Assembly: GCF_005146945.1 (NCBI RefSeq)
Contig: NZ_SWMS01000008.1
Span: forward strand, 124,001 to 188,000
Source: Prauserella endophytica
GTDB taxonomy: Bacteria; Actinomycetota; Actinomycetes; Mycobacteriales; Pseudonocardiaceae
DNA length: 64,000 bases
Direction: 5' to 3'
In this document: one piece after another, positions 25,867 to 33,990 of the stretch
Layout: each line of letters opens with the position of its first letter
How positions within the stretch are numbered: the first letter of the stretch is position 1
The notes under the pieces: model-generated
Told to the model about the DNA's origin: nothing
What the model saw: only the letters and a program-made list of their open reading frames with translations
Database searches by the model: none
Position numbers and translations under genes: made by a program

Positions 25867-27069
25867 GTGGAGCGCGACGCGCCGGTACGCCCGGTCCAGC
25901 AGCACCGGCACAACCTCGCGCTGGTCACCCGGCTGGCGGCGCGCCTCGGCCCGGTGTCGAGGGCGCGGCTGGCACAGGAGAGCGGGCTGACGAAGTCCAC
26001 GGTCACCCAGCTGACGGGCGAGCTGCTCGACGGAGGGTTGCTGCGCGAGATCGGCACCGGCCGCTCCGGCGGCCCGGGCCGCCCCGCCAACCTGCTCGTG
26101 CTCAACTCGCTGGGGCCGGCCGGGATCGGCCTGCAGATCGAAGCCGACCACGTCGCGGGCTGTCTGCTCGACCTCACCGGCCGCGTCCGCGACCGCGCGC
26201 TGCGCCGCGCCGACGACCTGCGCGGCGACCCGCTCCGCGCGGTCAAGGCTGCCGAGCCGGTGCTGCGGCGGCTGCTGAACACCGCCAACAGCACCGACAA
26301 CGTCGTCGCCGGGGTCGCGGTAGGCCTGCCGGGGCGCATCAGGGACGCGACGGTGGTCCGCGCCGAAAGCCTGGGCTGGACGGAGACGAACCTGCCGTGG
26401 CTGCTCGGCGACCGGCTCACGGCCCTGGGCGCAGGCGGCATCCCGGTGACGGTCGCGGGCAGCCACCAGCTCGCGGCCCGCGCCGAGCGCTGGTTCGACG
26501 GCGAGGACGGCGACGTGCTGGTCTACGTGGGCGGGGAGGACGGCCTCGGCGCGGGCGTCCTCGTCGGCGGCGAGGTGCACGCGGGGGCTCGCGGAGCCGC
26601 GGGCGAGCTGGGCCACGTGCGCGTCGGCGGGGCGGAGGAGCCGTGTGTGTGCGGCGGGCGCGGCTGCCTCGACACGGTGGCGGGGCAGAGCGCGCTGCTA
26701 CTGGCCGCCGGGCTGGACGGCCCGGCGAGGTCGCGGCTGGCGGGTGGGGAGAGCGGGCTCGCGAGGCTGGTCCGCTCCGGCGAGCCGAGGGCGCTGTCGG
26801 CGACCCGCCGGGCGGCCGCCGCGCTCGGTGAGGTCCTCGGCGGGCTGGTGCCCGCGCTCGACCCGGAGGTGGTGGTGCTGGGCGGGCACTTCCCGGCACT
26901 GGGCGAGGACTTCCTCGGCGCGGTGGAGGCGGCGCTGCGCGCCCGCTGTCCCGGCAGCGCGACCCGCGTGCGTGCCTCCCGCCTTCCCCCCGACGTGGTG
27001 GCCAGGGCCGCCGCCACCACGGTCACCGATGCCCTCATCGAGAACCCCGCCGCCTGGTTCGCCGAGTAG
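25867..27069 (+). CDS. ROK family transcriptional regulator
   Basis: A 400-residue NagC/XylR-like regulator: an N-terminal winged helix (HRHNLALVTRLAARLGPVSR, then ARLAQESGLTKSTVTQLTGE) followed by a sugar-kinase-like ROK domain. The ROK zinc site is visible as GELGHVRVG followed by the CVCGGRGCLDT cysteine cluster (about residues 258-270). GTG 25867 has a well-placed AAGGAG. It is divergent to a sugar-uptake ATPase gene and probably represses it in the absence of a sugar ligand. The catalytic function of ROK kinases is usually lost in such regulators. Confidence 0.92.
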   Translation: MERDAPVRPVQQHRHNLALVTRLAARLGPVSRARLAQESGLTKSTVTQLTGELLDGGLLREIGTGRSGGPGRPANLLVLNSLGPAGIGLQIEADHVAGCLLDLTGRVRDRALRRADDLRGDPLRAVKAAEPVLRRLLNTANSTDNVVAGVAVGLPGRIRDATVVRAESLGWTETNLPWLLGDRLTALGAGGIPVTVAGSHQLAARAERWFDGEDGDVLVYVGGEDGLGAGVLVGGEVHAGARGAAGELGHVRVGGAEEPCVCGGRGCLDTVAGQSALLLAAGLDGPARSRLAGGESGLARLVRSGEPRALSATRRAAAALGEVLGGLVPALDPEVVVLGGHFPALGEDFLGAVEAALRARCPGSATRVRASRLPPDVVARAAATTVTDALIENPAAWFAE

Positions 27070-27073
27070 CCCG

Positions 27074-27189
27074 GACCGCAGTGAAGGCCACCATGCCTGC
27101 GCCCGCCCGTCTCCCACCACCACCCAGACGGAGACGCTGCGCGCCGCTGAGTCTGATTCCACGCAGTGAAGGTGGCCTTCACTGCGGTC
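27074..27189. repeat. Long inverted repeat, convergent-gene type (copy 4 of 4, expanded loop)
   Basis: A perfect 19-base inverted repeat (27074-27092 against 27171-27189) separated by 78 bases instead of the 15-23 seen in other copies. The arms begin GACCGCAGTG, so the outer bases differ from the other copies but differ on both arms together, preserving pairing. It sits between the convergent ROK and aldehyde dehydrogenase genes. Confidence 0.8.
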
Positions 27190-27265
27190 GGCGGGCTGCC
27201 AGGGTGGGGGCGTCTCGGGGGAGTGAGCGGGAATCGGCCAGCACTGTCACGTTCAACCTTGCCCG

Positions 27266-28702
27266 TCAGATACCGATGGTGATGAGTTTCGTCTCGAGGA
27301 ACTCGTCGAGGCCCTGCCTGCCGCCCTCCCGGCCGAGCCCGCTGTGCTTCACCCCGCCGAAGGGTGCCTCTGGCGCGGAGAGCCTGGTGTCGTTGACGCC
27401 GACCATTCCCGCCTCGATCCCCTCCGCGACCCGGAACGCGCGGCCGAGATCACGTGTGTACACATAGGACGCCAAGCCGTAGGGCGTCGCGTTGGCCGCC
27501 GCTACGACCTCGTCCTCACCGGAGAAGGTCAGCAGACCCGCCACGGGGCCGAAGGTCTCCTCGGTGGCGATGAGCATGGAAGAATCCACATGGGACAACA
27601 CCGTGGGTTCGTAGAAGGCGCCGCCGTCGTACTCTCCGCCGGTGAGCCGCCGTCCGCCTGTCTCGAGCCGCGCGCCGCGATCCAGCGCGTCGGCGACGTG
27701 CCGTTCGACCTTCGCGAGCGCCGCGTGGTCGACGAGTGGGCCGACTTGCGTTTCCGGCGCGAGGCCGTTGCCGACGTGGAGCGAGCGGACCGACCGCGTC
27801 AACCGCGCCGTGACGGCCTCCGCGACGGATTCGTGCACGAAAACGCGGTTCGGTGACACGCAGGTCTGCCCGGCGTTGCGGAACTTCACGGCCGCGAGCG
27901 CCGCGACCGCTAGGTCGAGGTCGGCGTCGTCGAAGATGACGAACGGCGCGTTGCCGCCGAGTTCGAGCGACAGTTTCTTCACCGTCCCCGCGGCCTGGCG
28001 CATCAGCAGCATGCCCGTGGCCGTGGATCCCGTGAAGCTCACCGCGCGGACGCGGTCGTCGCCGAGCAGCACACCGCCGATCGACGCGGGGTCGCCGGTG
28101 ACGACGTTGACGGCGCCAGGTGGTAGCCCGGCCTCGGTGAAGGCCTCGGCGACCGCGAGCGCGCTCAGCGGGGTCTGCTCGGCAGGCTTGACCACCACCG
28201 CGCAGGCCGCGGCGAGTGCGGCGCCCGCCTTGCGAGCCACCATGGACACCGGCACGTTCCACGGCGTGATCGCGGCGGCGACGCCGATGGGCTGGCGCAC
28301 GGTGAGCAGGCGGCGGTCGGGCAGTGGGTCGGGGATCCACTCGCCGTAGACGCGCCTGGCCTCTTCGGCGTACCAGTCGAGAAGTTCGGCGGCGGCAAGC
28401 ACCTCGGCCCGTGCGGCGCCGATCGGTTTCCCCTGCTCCGAGGTGATCAGGCGAGCGATGTCGGCGGCGCGTGCCCGCAGCACGCCGCCCGTCCGGCGCA
28501 GCGCGGCGGCGCGTTCGGTCACCGGTGTAGCGCGCCAGCCGGGGAACGCGGCGGCGGCCGCGGCCACAGCGTGTTCCGCGTCGCGCTCGTCACCCAGCGG
28601 CACCTCGCCCACCGGTTCCCCGGTGGCGGGATTGGCTCGGGTGTACGTCTTACCGCTTGCCGCCTCCACCCATTCGCCCGCGATCAGCATCCTCGCCGCC
28701 AC
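27266..28702 (-). CDS. NAD(P)-dependent aldehyde dehydrogenase, succinate-semialdehyde dehydrogenase-like
   Basis: A 478-residue ALDH. The catalytic glutamate lies in LELGGNAP and the catalytic cysteine in NAGQTCVSPNR; the cofactor-binding ITPWNVPVSM and FTGSTATGM segments are present. Overall it most resembles the GabD-type succinate-semialdehyde dehydrogenases (NAGQTCVSPNR, EETFGPVAGLL). GTG 28702 is fixed by a well-spaced GGAGGAG. It is the leftmost gene of the catabolic island and divergent to the alpha/beta-hydrolase gene across a palindrome-rich spacer, so it probably oxidises an aldehyde end product of the pathway. Confidence 0.92.
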   Translation of the reverse strand: MAARMLIAGEWVEAASGKTYTRANPATGEPVGEVPLGDERDAEHAVAAAAAAFPGWRATPVTERAAALRRTGGVLRARAADIARLITSEQGKPIGAARAEVLAAAELLDWYAEEARRVYGEWIPDPLPDRRLLTVRQPIGVAAAITPWNVPVSMVARKAGAALAAACAVVVKPAEQTPLSALAVAEAFTEAGLPPGAVNVVTGDPASIGGVLLGDDRVRAVSFTGSTATGMLLMRQAAGTVKKLSLELGGNAPFVIFDDADLDLAVAALAAVKFRNAGQTCVSPNRVFVHESVAEAVTARLTRSVRSLHVGNGLAPETQVGPLVDHAALAKVERHVADALDRGARLETGGRRLTGGEYDGGAFYEPTVLSHVDSSMLIATEETFGPVAGLLTFSGEDEVVAAANATPYGLASYVYTRDLGRAFRVAEGIEAGMVGVNDTRLSAPEAPFGGVKHSGLGREGGRQGLDEFLETKLITIGI

Positions 28703-28727
28703 CGCAACTCCTCCTTCAGTTCATTCG

Positions 28728-28769
28728 AGTCACTATATGACTATTGACGTCAGATTATGAAGAGTCAAT
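28728..28769. promoter_or_regulatory. Palindrome-rich divergent promoter region of the catabolic island
   Basis: This AT-rich spacer holds AGTCA-CTATA-TGACT (28728-28742) and ATTGAC...GTCAAT (28743-28769) as inverted repeats, both built from TGAC/GTCA half-sites. A related TGACTT-TTG-AAGTCA palindrome lies in the divergent spacer at 43903. A common pathway regulator is suggested, but none is proven. Confidence 0.5.
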
Positions 28770-28799
28770 GCTTGTCATCCTCCACCGAGAGGAGTCGAC

Positions 28800-29819
28800 A
28801 TGGCACAAGAGCCAACCGCGGCGGCGAGCGGCCGCCTGGGGCGAGCGGAACTGCGGGTGGTGTCGGAACCGGGGATCACCGTGCGCGTCCGCGCGGTGCT
28901 CCCCGACATCGTGACCGGCAGGCCGGTGGTGCTCGTGCACGGCGCACGGGCGGATGGGATCGCGGCGTTCGACCTGCCGGTGCCGGGCGGATCGCTCGCC
29001 GAGGACCTGGCCGGTGCCGGCCATGCCGTCTACGTGCTGGACGTGCGCGGGTTCGGCGCGTCGACCCGCCCGGCGGCGATGACGGGGCCGCCCGGCGATT
29101 CGCCACCGCTGGTGCGAGCGTCCGAGGCCGCCACCGACATCGCCGCGGTCGCGGGGGAGGTCGCCGCGCGGCATGGAACGCCGGTGGCACTGCTCGGCTG
29201 GGCTACGGGCAGCGTGTGGGCCGGACTCGTGGCGGTCCAGCACCCCGCACTGGTGTCACATCTGGTACTCCACAACACGCTGTACGGAGGCACGGACGGG
29301 CATCCCACGATGGGCCGCGGTTCCCGCCTCGACGATCCCGGCCGGCCCGGCCGGTTCGCGGCGGAAGCGGTCGGCGGCTACCGGCTCAGCACCGGCGCCG
29401 ATCTGCTCGGCGGCTGGGACCGGACCATTCCCGCGGCCGATCCGGATGGCTGGCGTGATCCGGCGATCGCCGAGGCCTACGTCAGTGCGGCGCTGGCGGG
29501 CGATCCGACGAGCCACACCCGGCGCCCGCCGAGCAGCCGGTCCCCGGCCGGGCCGCTCGCGGACGCCTTCCTGCTCGCCACGGGCGGCTCGCTGTGGAAC
29601 GCCTCCGAGCTGCGGTGCCACGTGCTGGCGAGCCGGGCCGCGCACGACTTCCTCTCCCGGCCGGAGGATCTCGCGGCCCTGGTACGCGACCTGCGCAACG
29701 CACGGTCGGTCGAGGTCCTCGAGCTGCCCCAGGGCACCCATTTCGTGCACCTGGAGCGCCCTGAGCGCGGCCGCGCCGCGTTCGTCGCCGCCGTCCTGAC
29801 CCTGCTGGCCGCGCCATGA
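28800..29819 (+). CDS. Alpha/beta-hydrolase-fold protein lacking the nucleophilic serine
   Basis: A 339-residue protein with the alpha/beta-hydrolase landmarks: the oxyanion-hole stretch VVLVHGARADG (about 43-53), DVRGFGAST (about 80-88) and a late histidine in QGTHFVHLER. The nucleophile elbow, normally GxSxG, reads GWATG (about residue 136-140); the codon is GCT, so the serine is replaced by alanine. Either the protein is not a classical hydrolase or another residue (Thr or Ser next to it) has taken over. AGGAG precedes ATG 28800. The stop overlaps the next gene (ATGA), so it is cotranscribed with the 2-hydroxyacid dehydrogenase. Confidence 0.8.
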   Translation: MAQEPTAAASGRLGRAELRVVSEPGITVRVRAVLPDIVTGRPVVLVHGARADGIAAFDLPVPGGSLAEDLAGAGHAVYVLDVRGFGASTRPAAMTGPPGDSPPLVRASEAATDIAAVAGEVAARHGTPVALLGWATGSVWAGLVAVQHPALVSHLVLHNTLYGGTDGHPTMGRGSRLDDPGRPGRFAAEAVGGYRLSTGADLLGGWDRTIPAADPDGWRDPAIAEAYVSAALAGDPTSHTRRPPSSRSPAGPLADAFLLATGGSLWNASELRCHVLASRAAHDFLSRPEDLAALVRDLRNARSVEVLELPQGTHFVHLERPERGRAAFVAAVLTLLAAP

Positions 29820-30766
29820 AGCCCCACGTCGCGTTTCTCGACACCTACGACACCGAGGTGCGCGCCGTCATCACCACCGCGATGCCCCGTGGGTGGCGGG
29901 TGACGTTCCCGGACGAGGCGGACCGCTCGGTCGCGGACGTCTGGTTCGCCGGCTGGACGCCCATCCGGGCAGGTGACATCGCGGCCGCGCCCCGGCTACG
30001 GCTCATCCAGAAGCTGGGTGCGGGCGTGGACAACATCGACGTCGCGGCGGCGGAGCGGCACGGCGTCGCGGTGGCGCGGCTCGCCGGGGGAAACGCCGGA
30101 GCCGTCGCCGAGCATGCCGTGCTGCTGATGCTCGCCACCTTGCGCGGGCTGATCGAGTTCGACGGCGCGACCAGGGCGGGGCAGTGGCGCAAGGAGCGGG
30201 CGCGCGCCGTCACCCGTGGGCTCGCGGGCAAGCAGGTCGGTCTCGTCGGTTTCGGCGCGATCGGGCGGGAGGTGGCGCGCAGGCTTGCCGGTTTCGGCAC
30301 GACCGTGTGCTACTACGACCCCCGTCGCCCGGGGGCCGAGGTGGAGGCGGAGCTGCGGACGCGGTACCGCCATCTCGACGAGCTTCTTGCCACGAGCGAT
30401 GTCGTGTCCCTGCACGTGCCGCTCAAACCCGACACGCGGCACCTGCTCGACGGTCCGCGGATCGCGCGGATGAAATCCGGTGCGGTACTCGTCAACACCG
30501 CGCGTGGTGGTGTGGTCGACGAGCGCGCCCTCGCGGATGCCCTTCACCGGGGCAGGCTCGCCGGCGCGGGTGTCGACACGTTCGAACCCGAGCCGCCCGC
30601 GCCGGATTCGCCGCTGTTGAGCGCTCCGCGTGTCGTCGTCACTCCCCACCAGGCAGGCGCGATCGCCGACAACGTGGTACCGATGCTCCGCCGCGCGGTC
30701 GGCAATGTCGCGTCCTTTCTGGACAGTGGCGCCGTGCCCTGCGAAGACGCGGTGTCGATGTGTTGA
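29816..30766 (+). CDS. D-isomer-specific 2-hydroxyacid dehydrogenase
   Basis: A 316-residue NAD(P)-dependent dehydrogenase of the D-2-hydroxyacid/phosphoglycerate dehydrogenase type. The Rossmann motif GLVGFGAIGREVARRLAGFG is at about 142-161. The catalytic arginine is in NTARGGVVDE, the glutamate in GVDTFEPEPP, and the histidine in VTPHQAG. It interconverts a 2-ketoacid and a D-2-hydroxyacid. Coupled to the upstream gene by a 4-base overlap. Within the island it may act on a hydroxy- or oxo-acid intermediate or recycle cofactor; the substrate is open. Confidence 0.9.
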   Translation: MKPHVAFLDTYDTEVRAVITTAMPRGWRVTFPDEADRSVADVWFAGWTPIRAGDIAAAPRLRLIQKLGAGVDNIDVAAAERHGVAVARLAGGNAGAVAEHAVLLMLATLRGLIEFDGATRAGQWRKERARAVTRGLAGKQVGLVGFGAIGREVARRLAGFGTTVCYYDPRRPGAEVEAELRTRYRHLDELLATSDVVSLHVPLKPDTRHLLDGPRIARMKSGAVLVNTARGGVVDERALADALHRGRLAGAGVDTFEPEPPAPDSPLLSAPRVVVTPHQAGAIADNVVPMLRRAVGNVASFLDSGAVPCEDAVSMC

Positions 30767-30800
30767 CCAGTACACCACAGCATGGTTCACTAGTTCACAC

Positions 30801-30819
30801 AATGGTTTCCTAAACCATT
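30801..30819. promoter_or_regulatory. Perfect operator-like palindrome, possible IclR site
   Basis: AATGGTTT-CCT-AAACCATT is a perfect 8-3-8 inverted repeat 19 bases before the preferred start of the TIM-barrel-like gene. Its TGGTTT...AAACCA form resembles sites known for IclR-type regulators, and an IclR gene lies in the same cluster at 39366. It may define the promoter of the long 30.8-39.3 kb transcript. Confidence 0.55.
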
Positions 30820-30837
30820 ATATGAATGGAGGAGCGA

Positions 30838-31779
30838 GTGAGTATCTCTCCGGCCCGAGTCAGGACGTCGCTCGACGAGACAGGGGAAATGCTTGAGCGG
30901 CTAGGGTTGCCCGCCGGAAACCGGTACGACCTTCCCGGCTCGCCGCACCGGTTCCCGGACGGTGCGCACTACCGCCGCGAGATTCCCGGCCTGCAGACAC
31001 CCGAGTCGCTGAAGGCCGCGCTCGAGGAGACCGCCCGCATCGGGCTGACCCTCCACCGCGCCACACACACCATGGGGATCTTCCGCAACACCGACCGCGA
31101 GCTGCGCGAGATGGTGGCCATCGCCAAGGAATGGCAGGTCGAGCTGATCATGTCGGTGGGCCCCCGCGCGACCTACGACATCTCCGCGGCCGCCCGTTCC
31201 GTTGAGGGTTCCCGGATCGCGTACCGGCTGCGTGGCGGTGACCAGCTCGCGCGCGCGATCGAGGACGTCAAGCGTGCCGTCGGCTTCGGCGTGCGCGGCA
31301 TCATGGTCTACGACGAGGGCCTGCTGTGCGTTGTCGACGAGTTGCGCAAGGCCGGTGAGCTGCCCGCGAACCTGCACATCAAGGTCAGCGGCCACTGTGG
31401 ACACGGCAACCCCGCCTCGGTCCGGTTGCTGGAGCGGCTGGGCGCCGACACCATCAACCCGGTTCGCGACCTGGACGCGCCGATGTGGGCCGCGCTGCGG
31501 CAGGCCACGACGCTGCCCATGGACATGTCCACAGAGAGCCCCCAGTCCTCCGGTGGCTTCCTGCGTGACTACGACGTCGCCGAGATCGTCCGCGTGGCCG
31601 CGCCCATCCATTGCAAGTCCGGTGGCTTCGAGCAGGCGACGCACGCGTTCCAGTCGACCGCCGAGGACGCGAAGCGCTACGCCACCCGGGTCGAGCTGGT
31701 CAACCGAATGATCGAGACCTACTTCCCCGAGGCGGTCTGCTCCAAGCAGGGCCCGGCCGACCTGGCGATTCCGGAGTGA
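30838..31779 (+). CDS. Predicted TIM-barrel protein of unknown function (possibly U32-peptidase-like)
   Basis: A 313-residue soluble protein. Alternating strand-helix pattern with VELIMSVGPRATYD, FGVRGIMVYDEG, LHIKVSGHCGHGN, RLGADTINPVRDLD and APIHCKSGGFEQ suggests a (beta/alpha)8 barrel; it faintly recalls proteins annotated as U32 peptidases in actinobacterial catabolic clusters, but I cannot confirm this. GTG 30838 is chosen because GGAGGA sits five bases ahead of it; ATG 30826 lies upstream of that site. It is the first gene of a long plus-strand run (CoA-transferase, ABC importer, crotonase), so a pathway role is likely. Confidence 0.6.
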   Translation: MSISPARVRTSLDETGEMLERLGLPAGNRYDLPGSPHRFPDGAHYRREIPGLQTPESLKAALEETARIGLTLHRATHTMGIFRNTDRELREMVAIAKEWQVELIMSVGPRATYDISAAARSVEGSRIAYRLRGGDQLARAIEDVKRAVGFGVRGIMVYDEGLLCVVDELRKAGELPANLHIKVSGHCGHGNPASVRLLERLGADTINPVRDLDAPMWAALRQATTLPMDMSTESPQSSGGFLRDYDVAEIVRVAAPIHCKSGGFEQATHAFQSTAEDAKRYATRVELVNRMIETYFPEAVCSKQGPADLAIPE

Positions 31780-31785
31780 CCGGCA

Positions 31786-32955
31786 GTGGACGGACAGCGC
31801 GCACTCGCCGGCATGCGGGTCGCCGACTTCACCAGGGTGGTCGCAGGCCCCTACGCGACGATGCTGCTCGGCGATCTCGGTGCTGACGTCGTCAAGGTGG
31901 AGCGGCCCGGTACCGGCGACGACTGCCGGGGGTGGGGGCCACCGTTCAAGGACGGGGAGAGCACCTACTTCCTCGCGGTGAATCGCAACAAGCGCAGCGT
32001 CGAGCTGGACCTGAAGAGCGAGGAGGGGCGCAGGCTCGCCCGTGAGCTCGTCGCGTCCAGCGATGTCGTGGTGGAAAGTTTCCGCCCCGGCACTATGCGA
32101 CGGCTGGGGCTGGACTACGAAACGGTGCGTGAGCTGCGGCCGGACGTCGTCTACTGCTCGATCTCCGGCTTCGGCACCGACGGTCCGTACCGGGAGCGGG
32201 CGGGGTACGACGTCATGGTGGCGGCGCACGGCGGCCTGATGTCCATCACCGGAACACCGGGCGGCGAGCCGGTCCGCACGGGGGTGGCGCTCGTGGACGT
32301 CACCACCGGACTGTTCGCCGCCCAGGGCATCCTGGCCGCCTTGCTGCACCGGCAGCGCACCGGAGAGGGGCAGCACGTGGAGGTGTCGTTGCTCAGCGCG
32401 CAGCTGGCGGCGCTCATCAACGCGGCGAGCGCCTACCTGGTGGCCGGGCACGTCACGGGTCCGCAGGGCAGCGGGCACGACTCGATCGTTCCGTACCAGG
32501 CGTTCCGTGCCAGGGACGGCTACGTCGTGGTGGGTGCCGCCAACGACCGGCTGTTTCGGCTCCTGGCCGAGACGATCGGGTGCCCCGAGCTGGCCGGCGA
32601 CCCCCGGTTCCGGACGAACGCCGACCGGGTCGCGCACCGGGACGAGCTCGTGGCGCTGCTACAGGACCGTCTGTCCACAGAAGACGCCACGTACTGGGAG
32701 GACGTGCTCTGGCGCGCGGGCGTGGCTGTCGCCCGTGTCCGGACGCTCGACGAGGTCTTCGATGACCAGGAGGTGGCCGCGTCGGGGCAGGTGGTCACCG
32801 TCGACCACCCCCGGCTGGGTGCGGTTCCGCTCGTCGGTCCCGCCGTACGGCTGTCCCGGACGCCGGCGGCGGTGACGCTGCCGCCGCCACTGCTCGGCGA
32901 GCACACCACCGAGGTGCTCGCCGAACTGAAGCTGGGCACCAACCGAGCTCGGTGA
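31786..32955 (+). CDS. CaiB/BaiF type III CoA-transferase
   Basis: A 389-residue CoA-transferase. The family opening ALAGMRVADFTRVVAGPYAT, the KVERPGTGDD segment and the catalytic aspartate in ALVDVTTG (Asp at about residue 171) are all present, as is the HATG-like GGLMSITGTPGG loop. Such enzymes move CoA between an acyl-CoA and a free acid without ATP. The start is GTG 31786, six bases after the previous stop. It could activate the imported substrate or recycle CoA from an end product. A permease gene follows 60 bases later. Confidence 0.93.
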   Translation: MDGQRALAGMRVADFTRVVAGPYATMLLGDLGADVVKVERPGTGDDCRGWGPPFKDGESTYFLAVNRNKRSVELDLKSEEGRRLARELVASSDVVVESFRPGTMRRLGLDYETVRELRPDVVYCSISGFGTDGPYRERAGYDVMVAAHGGLMSITGTPGGEPVRTGVALVDVTTGLFAAQGILAALLHRQRTGEGQHVEVSLLSAQLAALINAASAYLVAGHVTGPQGSGHDSIVPYQAFRARDGYVVVGAANDRLFRLLAETIGCPELAGDPRFRTNADRVAHRDELVALLQDRLSTEDATYWEDVLWRAGVAVARVRTLDEVFDDQEVAASGQVVTVDHPRLGAVPLVGPAVRLSRTPAAVTLPPPLLGEHTTEVLAELKLGTNRAR

Positions 32956-33015
32956 AAACGTGTCAGCATCATCCGACTGATCACGTGGCAGGTCTTGAGG
33001 GCAAAGGAGCCTCTC

Positions 33016-33990
33016 ATGAATCGAGGCCGGGTGGCGTGGCGCTGGCTGCTGCGGCGGCTCGGGGCCACCGTACTGACCCTGCTCATTGTCTCGGTCATCG
33101 TATTCGCTTTCACCCAGGCGTTGCCGGGTGATCCGGCACTCGTCCACGCCGGGGCCGACGCGTCCCCGGAACGGGTCGAGCAGGTACGGGAGGAGCTCGG
33201 TCTCGACCGGCCTTTGCCCGTCCAGTACCTGAGCTACATCGGGGACGTGGTGACCGGCGACTTCGGAGTGTCGGCGAGGGACGGCAGGCCGGTGCTGGAC
33301 CTGATCGCGGAGCGGTTACCGGCCACGCTGGAACTCGCGATACTGAGCCTGCTGGTGGCGGTGCTCATCGCGGTCCCCGCGGGGATCTTCGCGGCGAAGG
33401 GCAGCGGCAGGCTGTCCGGGGTGCTGACCTCGGCGCTGACGCTGACCGGTTTGTCCGTACCGGCGTTCTGGTTCGCGATCATGCTGATCTACGTCTTCGC
33501 GGTTCAGCTCCAGTGGTTCAACGCCGGTGGGTACGTGCCGTTGACCGTTGACTGGCAGGCGAACCTCGCGTTGATGGCGTTGCCCGTCGTGGCGACGGGG
33601 TTCCGGCGCTCCGCGGAGATCGCCCGGTTCGTGCGCTCCGCGGTACTCGACGTGTCCACGGCGGACTACGTCCGCGTGGCCGAGGCGAAGGGACTGACGG
33701 GGCGGCGGATCATGCGCAGGCACATCCTGCCGAACTCGATGATCCCCGTGGTCACGGTCACCGGTCTGCAGATGGCGGAGATGCTCGGTGGTCTCGTTCT
33801 CACCGAGACCGTGTTCGGGATCCCAGGTATCGGCAGGCTCATCGTGGACAGCATCTTCGCGCGGGACTTCGTCGTCGTGCAGGGCTGCCTGCTGACGGCG
33901 GCGGTCCTGGTCGTGGTGGTCAACACGCTGGTCGATCTGCTCTACACCCGTCTCGATCCCCGGATCACGCTGGAGGCCGCCGGTGTCTAG
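33016..33990 (+). CDS. ABC transporter permease, DppB/OppB type
   Basis: A 324-residue inner-membrane permease with six predicted helices (about 14-34, 100-122, 133-156, 175-195, 240-262, 282-304). The conserved EAA-loop region ADYVRVAEAKGLTGRRIMRRHILPN is at about 215-240. It is the first of two permeases of a peptide/opine/nickel-type importer. ATG 33016 has AAAGGAG six bases ahead, so the longer frame from 32995 is rejected. It overlaps the second permease by eight bases. Confidence 0.94.
   Translation: MNRGRVAWRWLLRRLGATVLTLLIVSVIVFAFTQALPGDPALVHAGADASPERVEQVREELGLDRPLPVQYLSYIGDVVTGDFGVSARDGRPVLDLIAERLPATLELAILSLLVAVLIAVPAGIFAAKGSGRLSGVLTSALTLTGLSVPAFWFAIMLIYVFAVQLQWFNAGGYVPLTVDWQANLALMALPVVATGFRRSAEIARFVRSAVLDVSTADYVRVAEAKGLTGRRIMRRHILPNSMIPVVTVTGLQMAEMLGGLVLTETVFGIPGIGRLIVDSIFARDFVVVQGCLLTAAVLVVVVNTLVDLLYTRLDPRITLEAAGV

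Noticed and set aside
2755-27189. The four dispersed repeats as a CRISPR array or IS terminal repeats
   Set aside because: Copies are kilobases apart, palindromic and without spacers or transposase genes between them.
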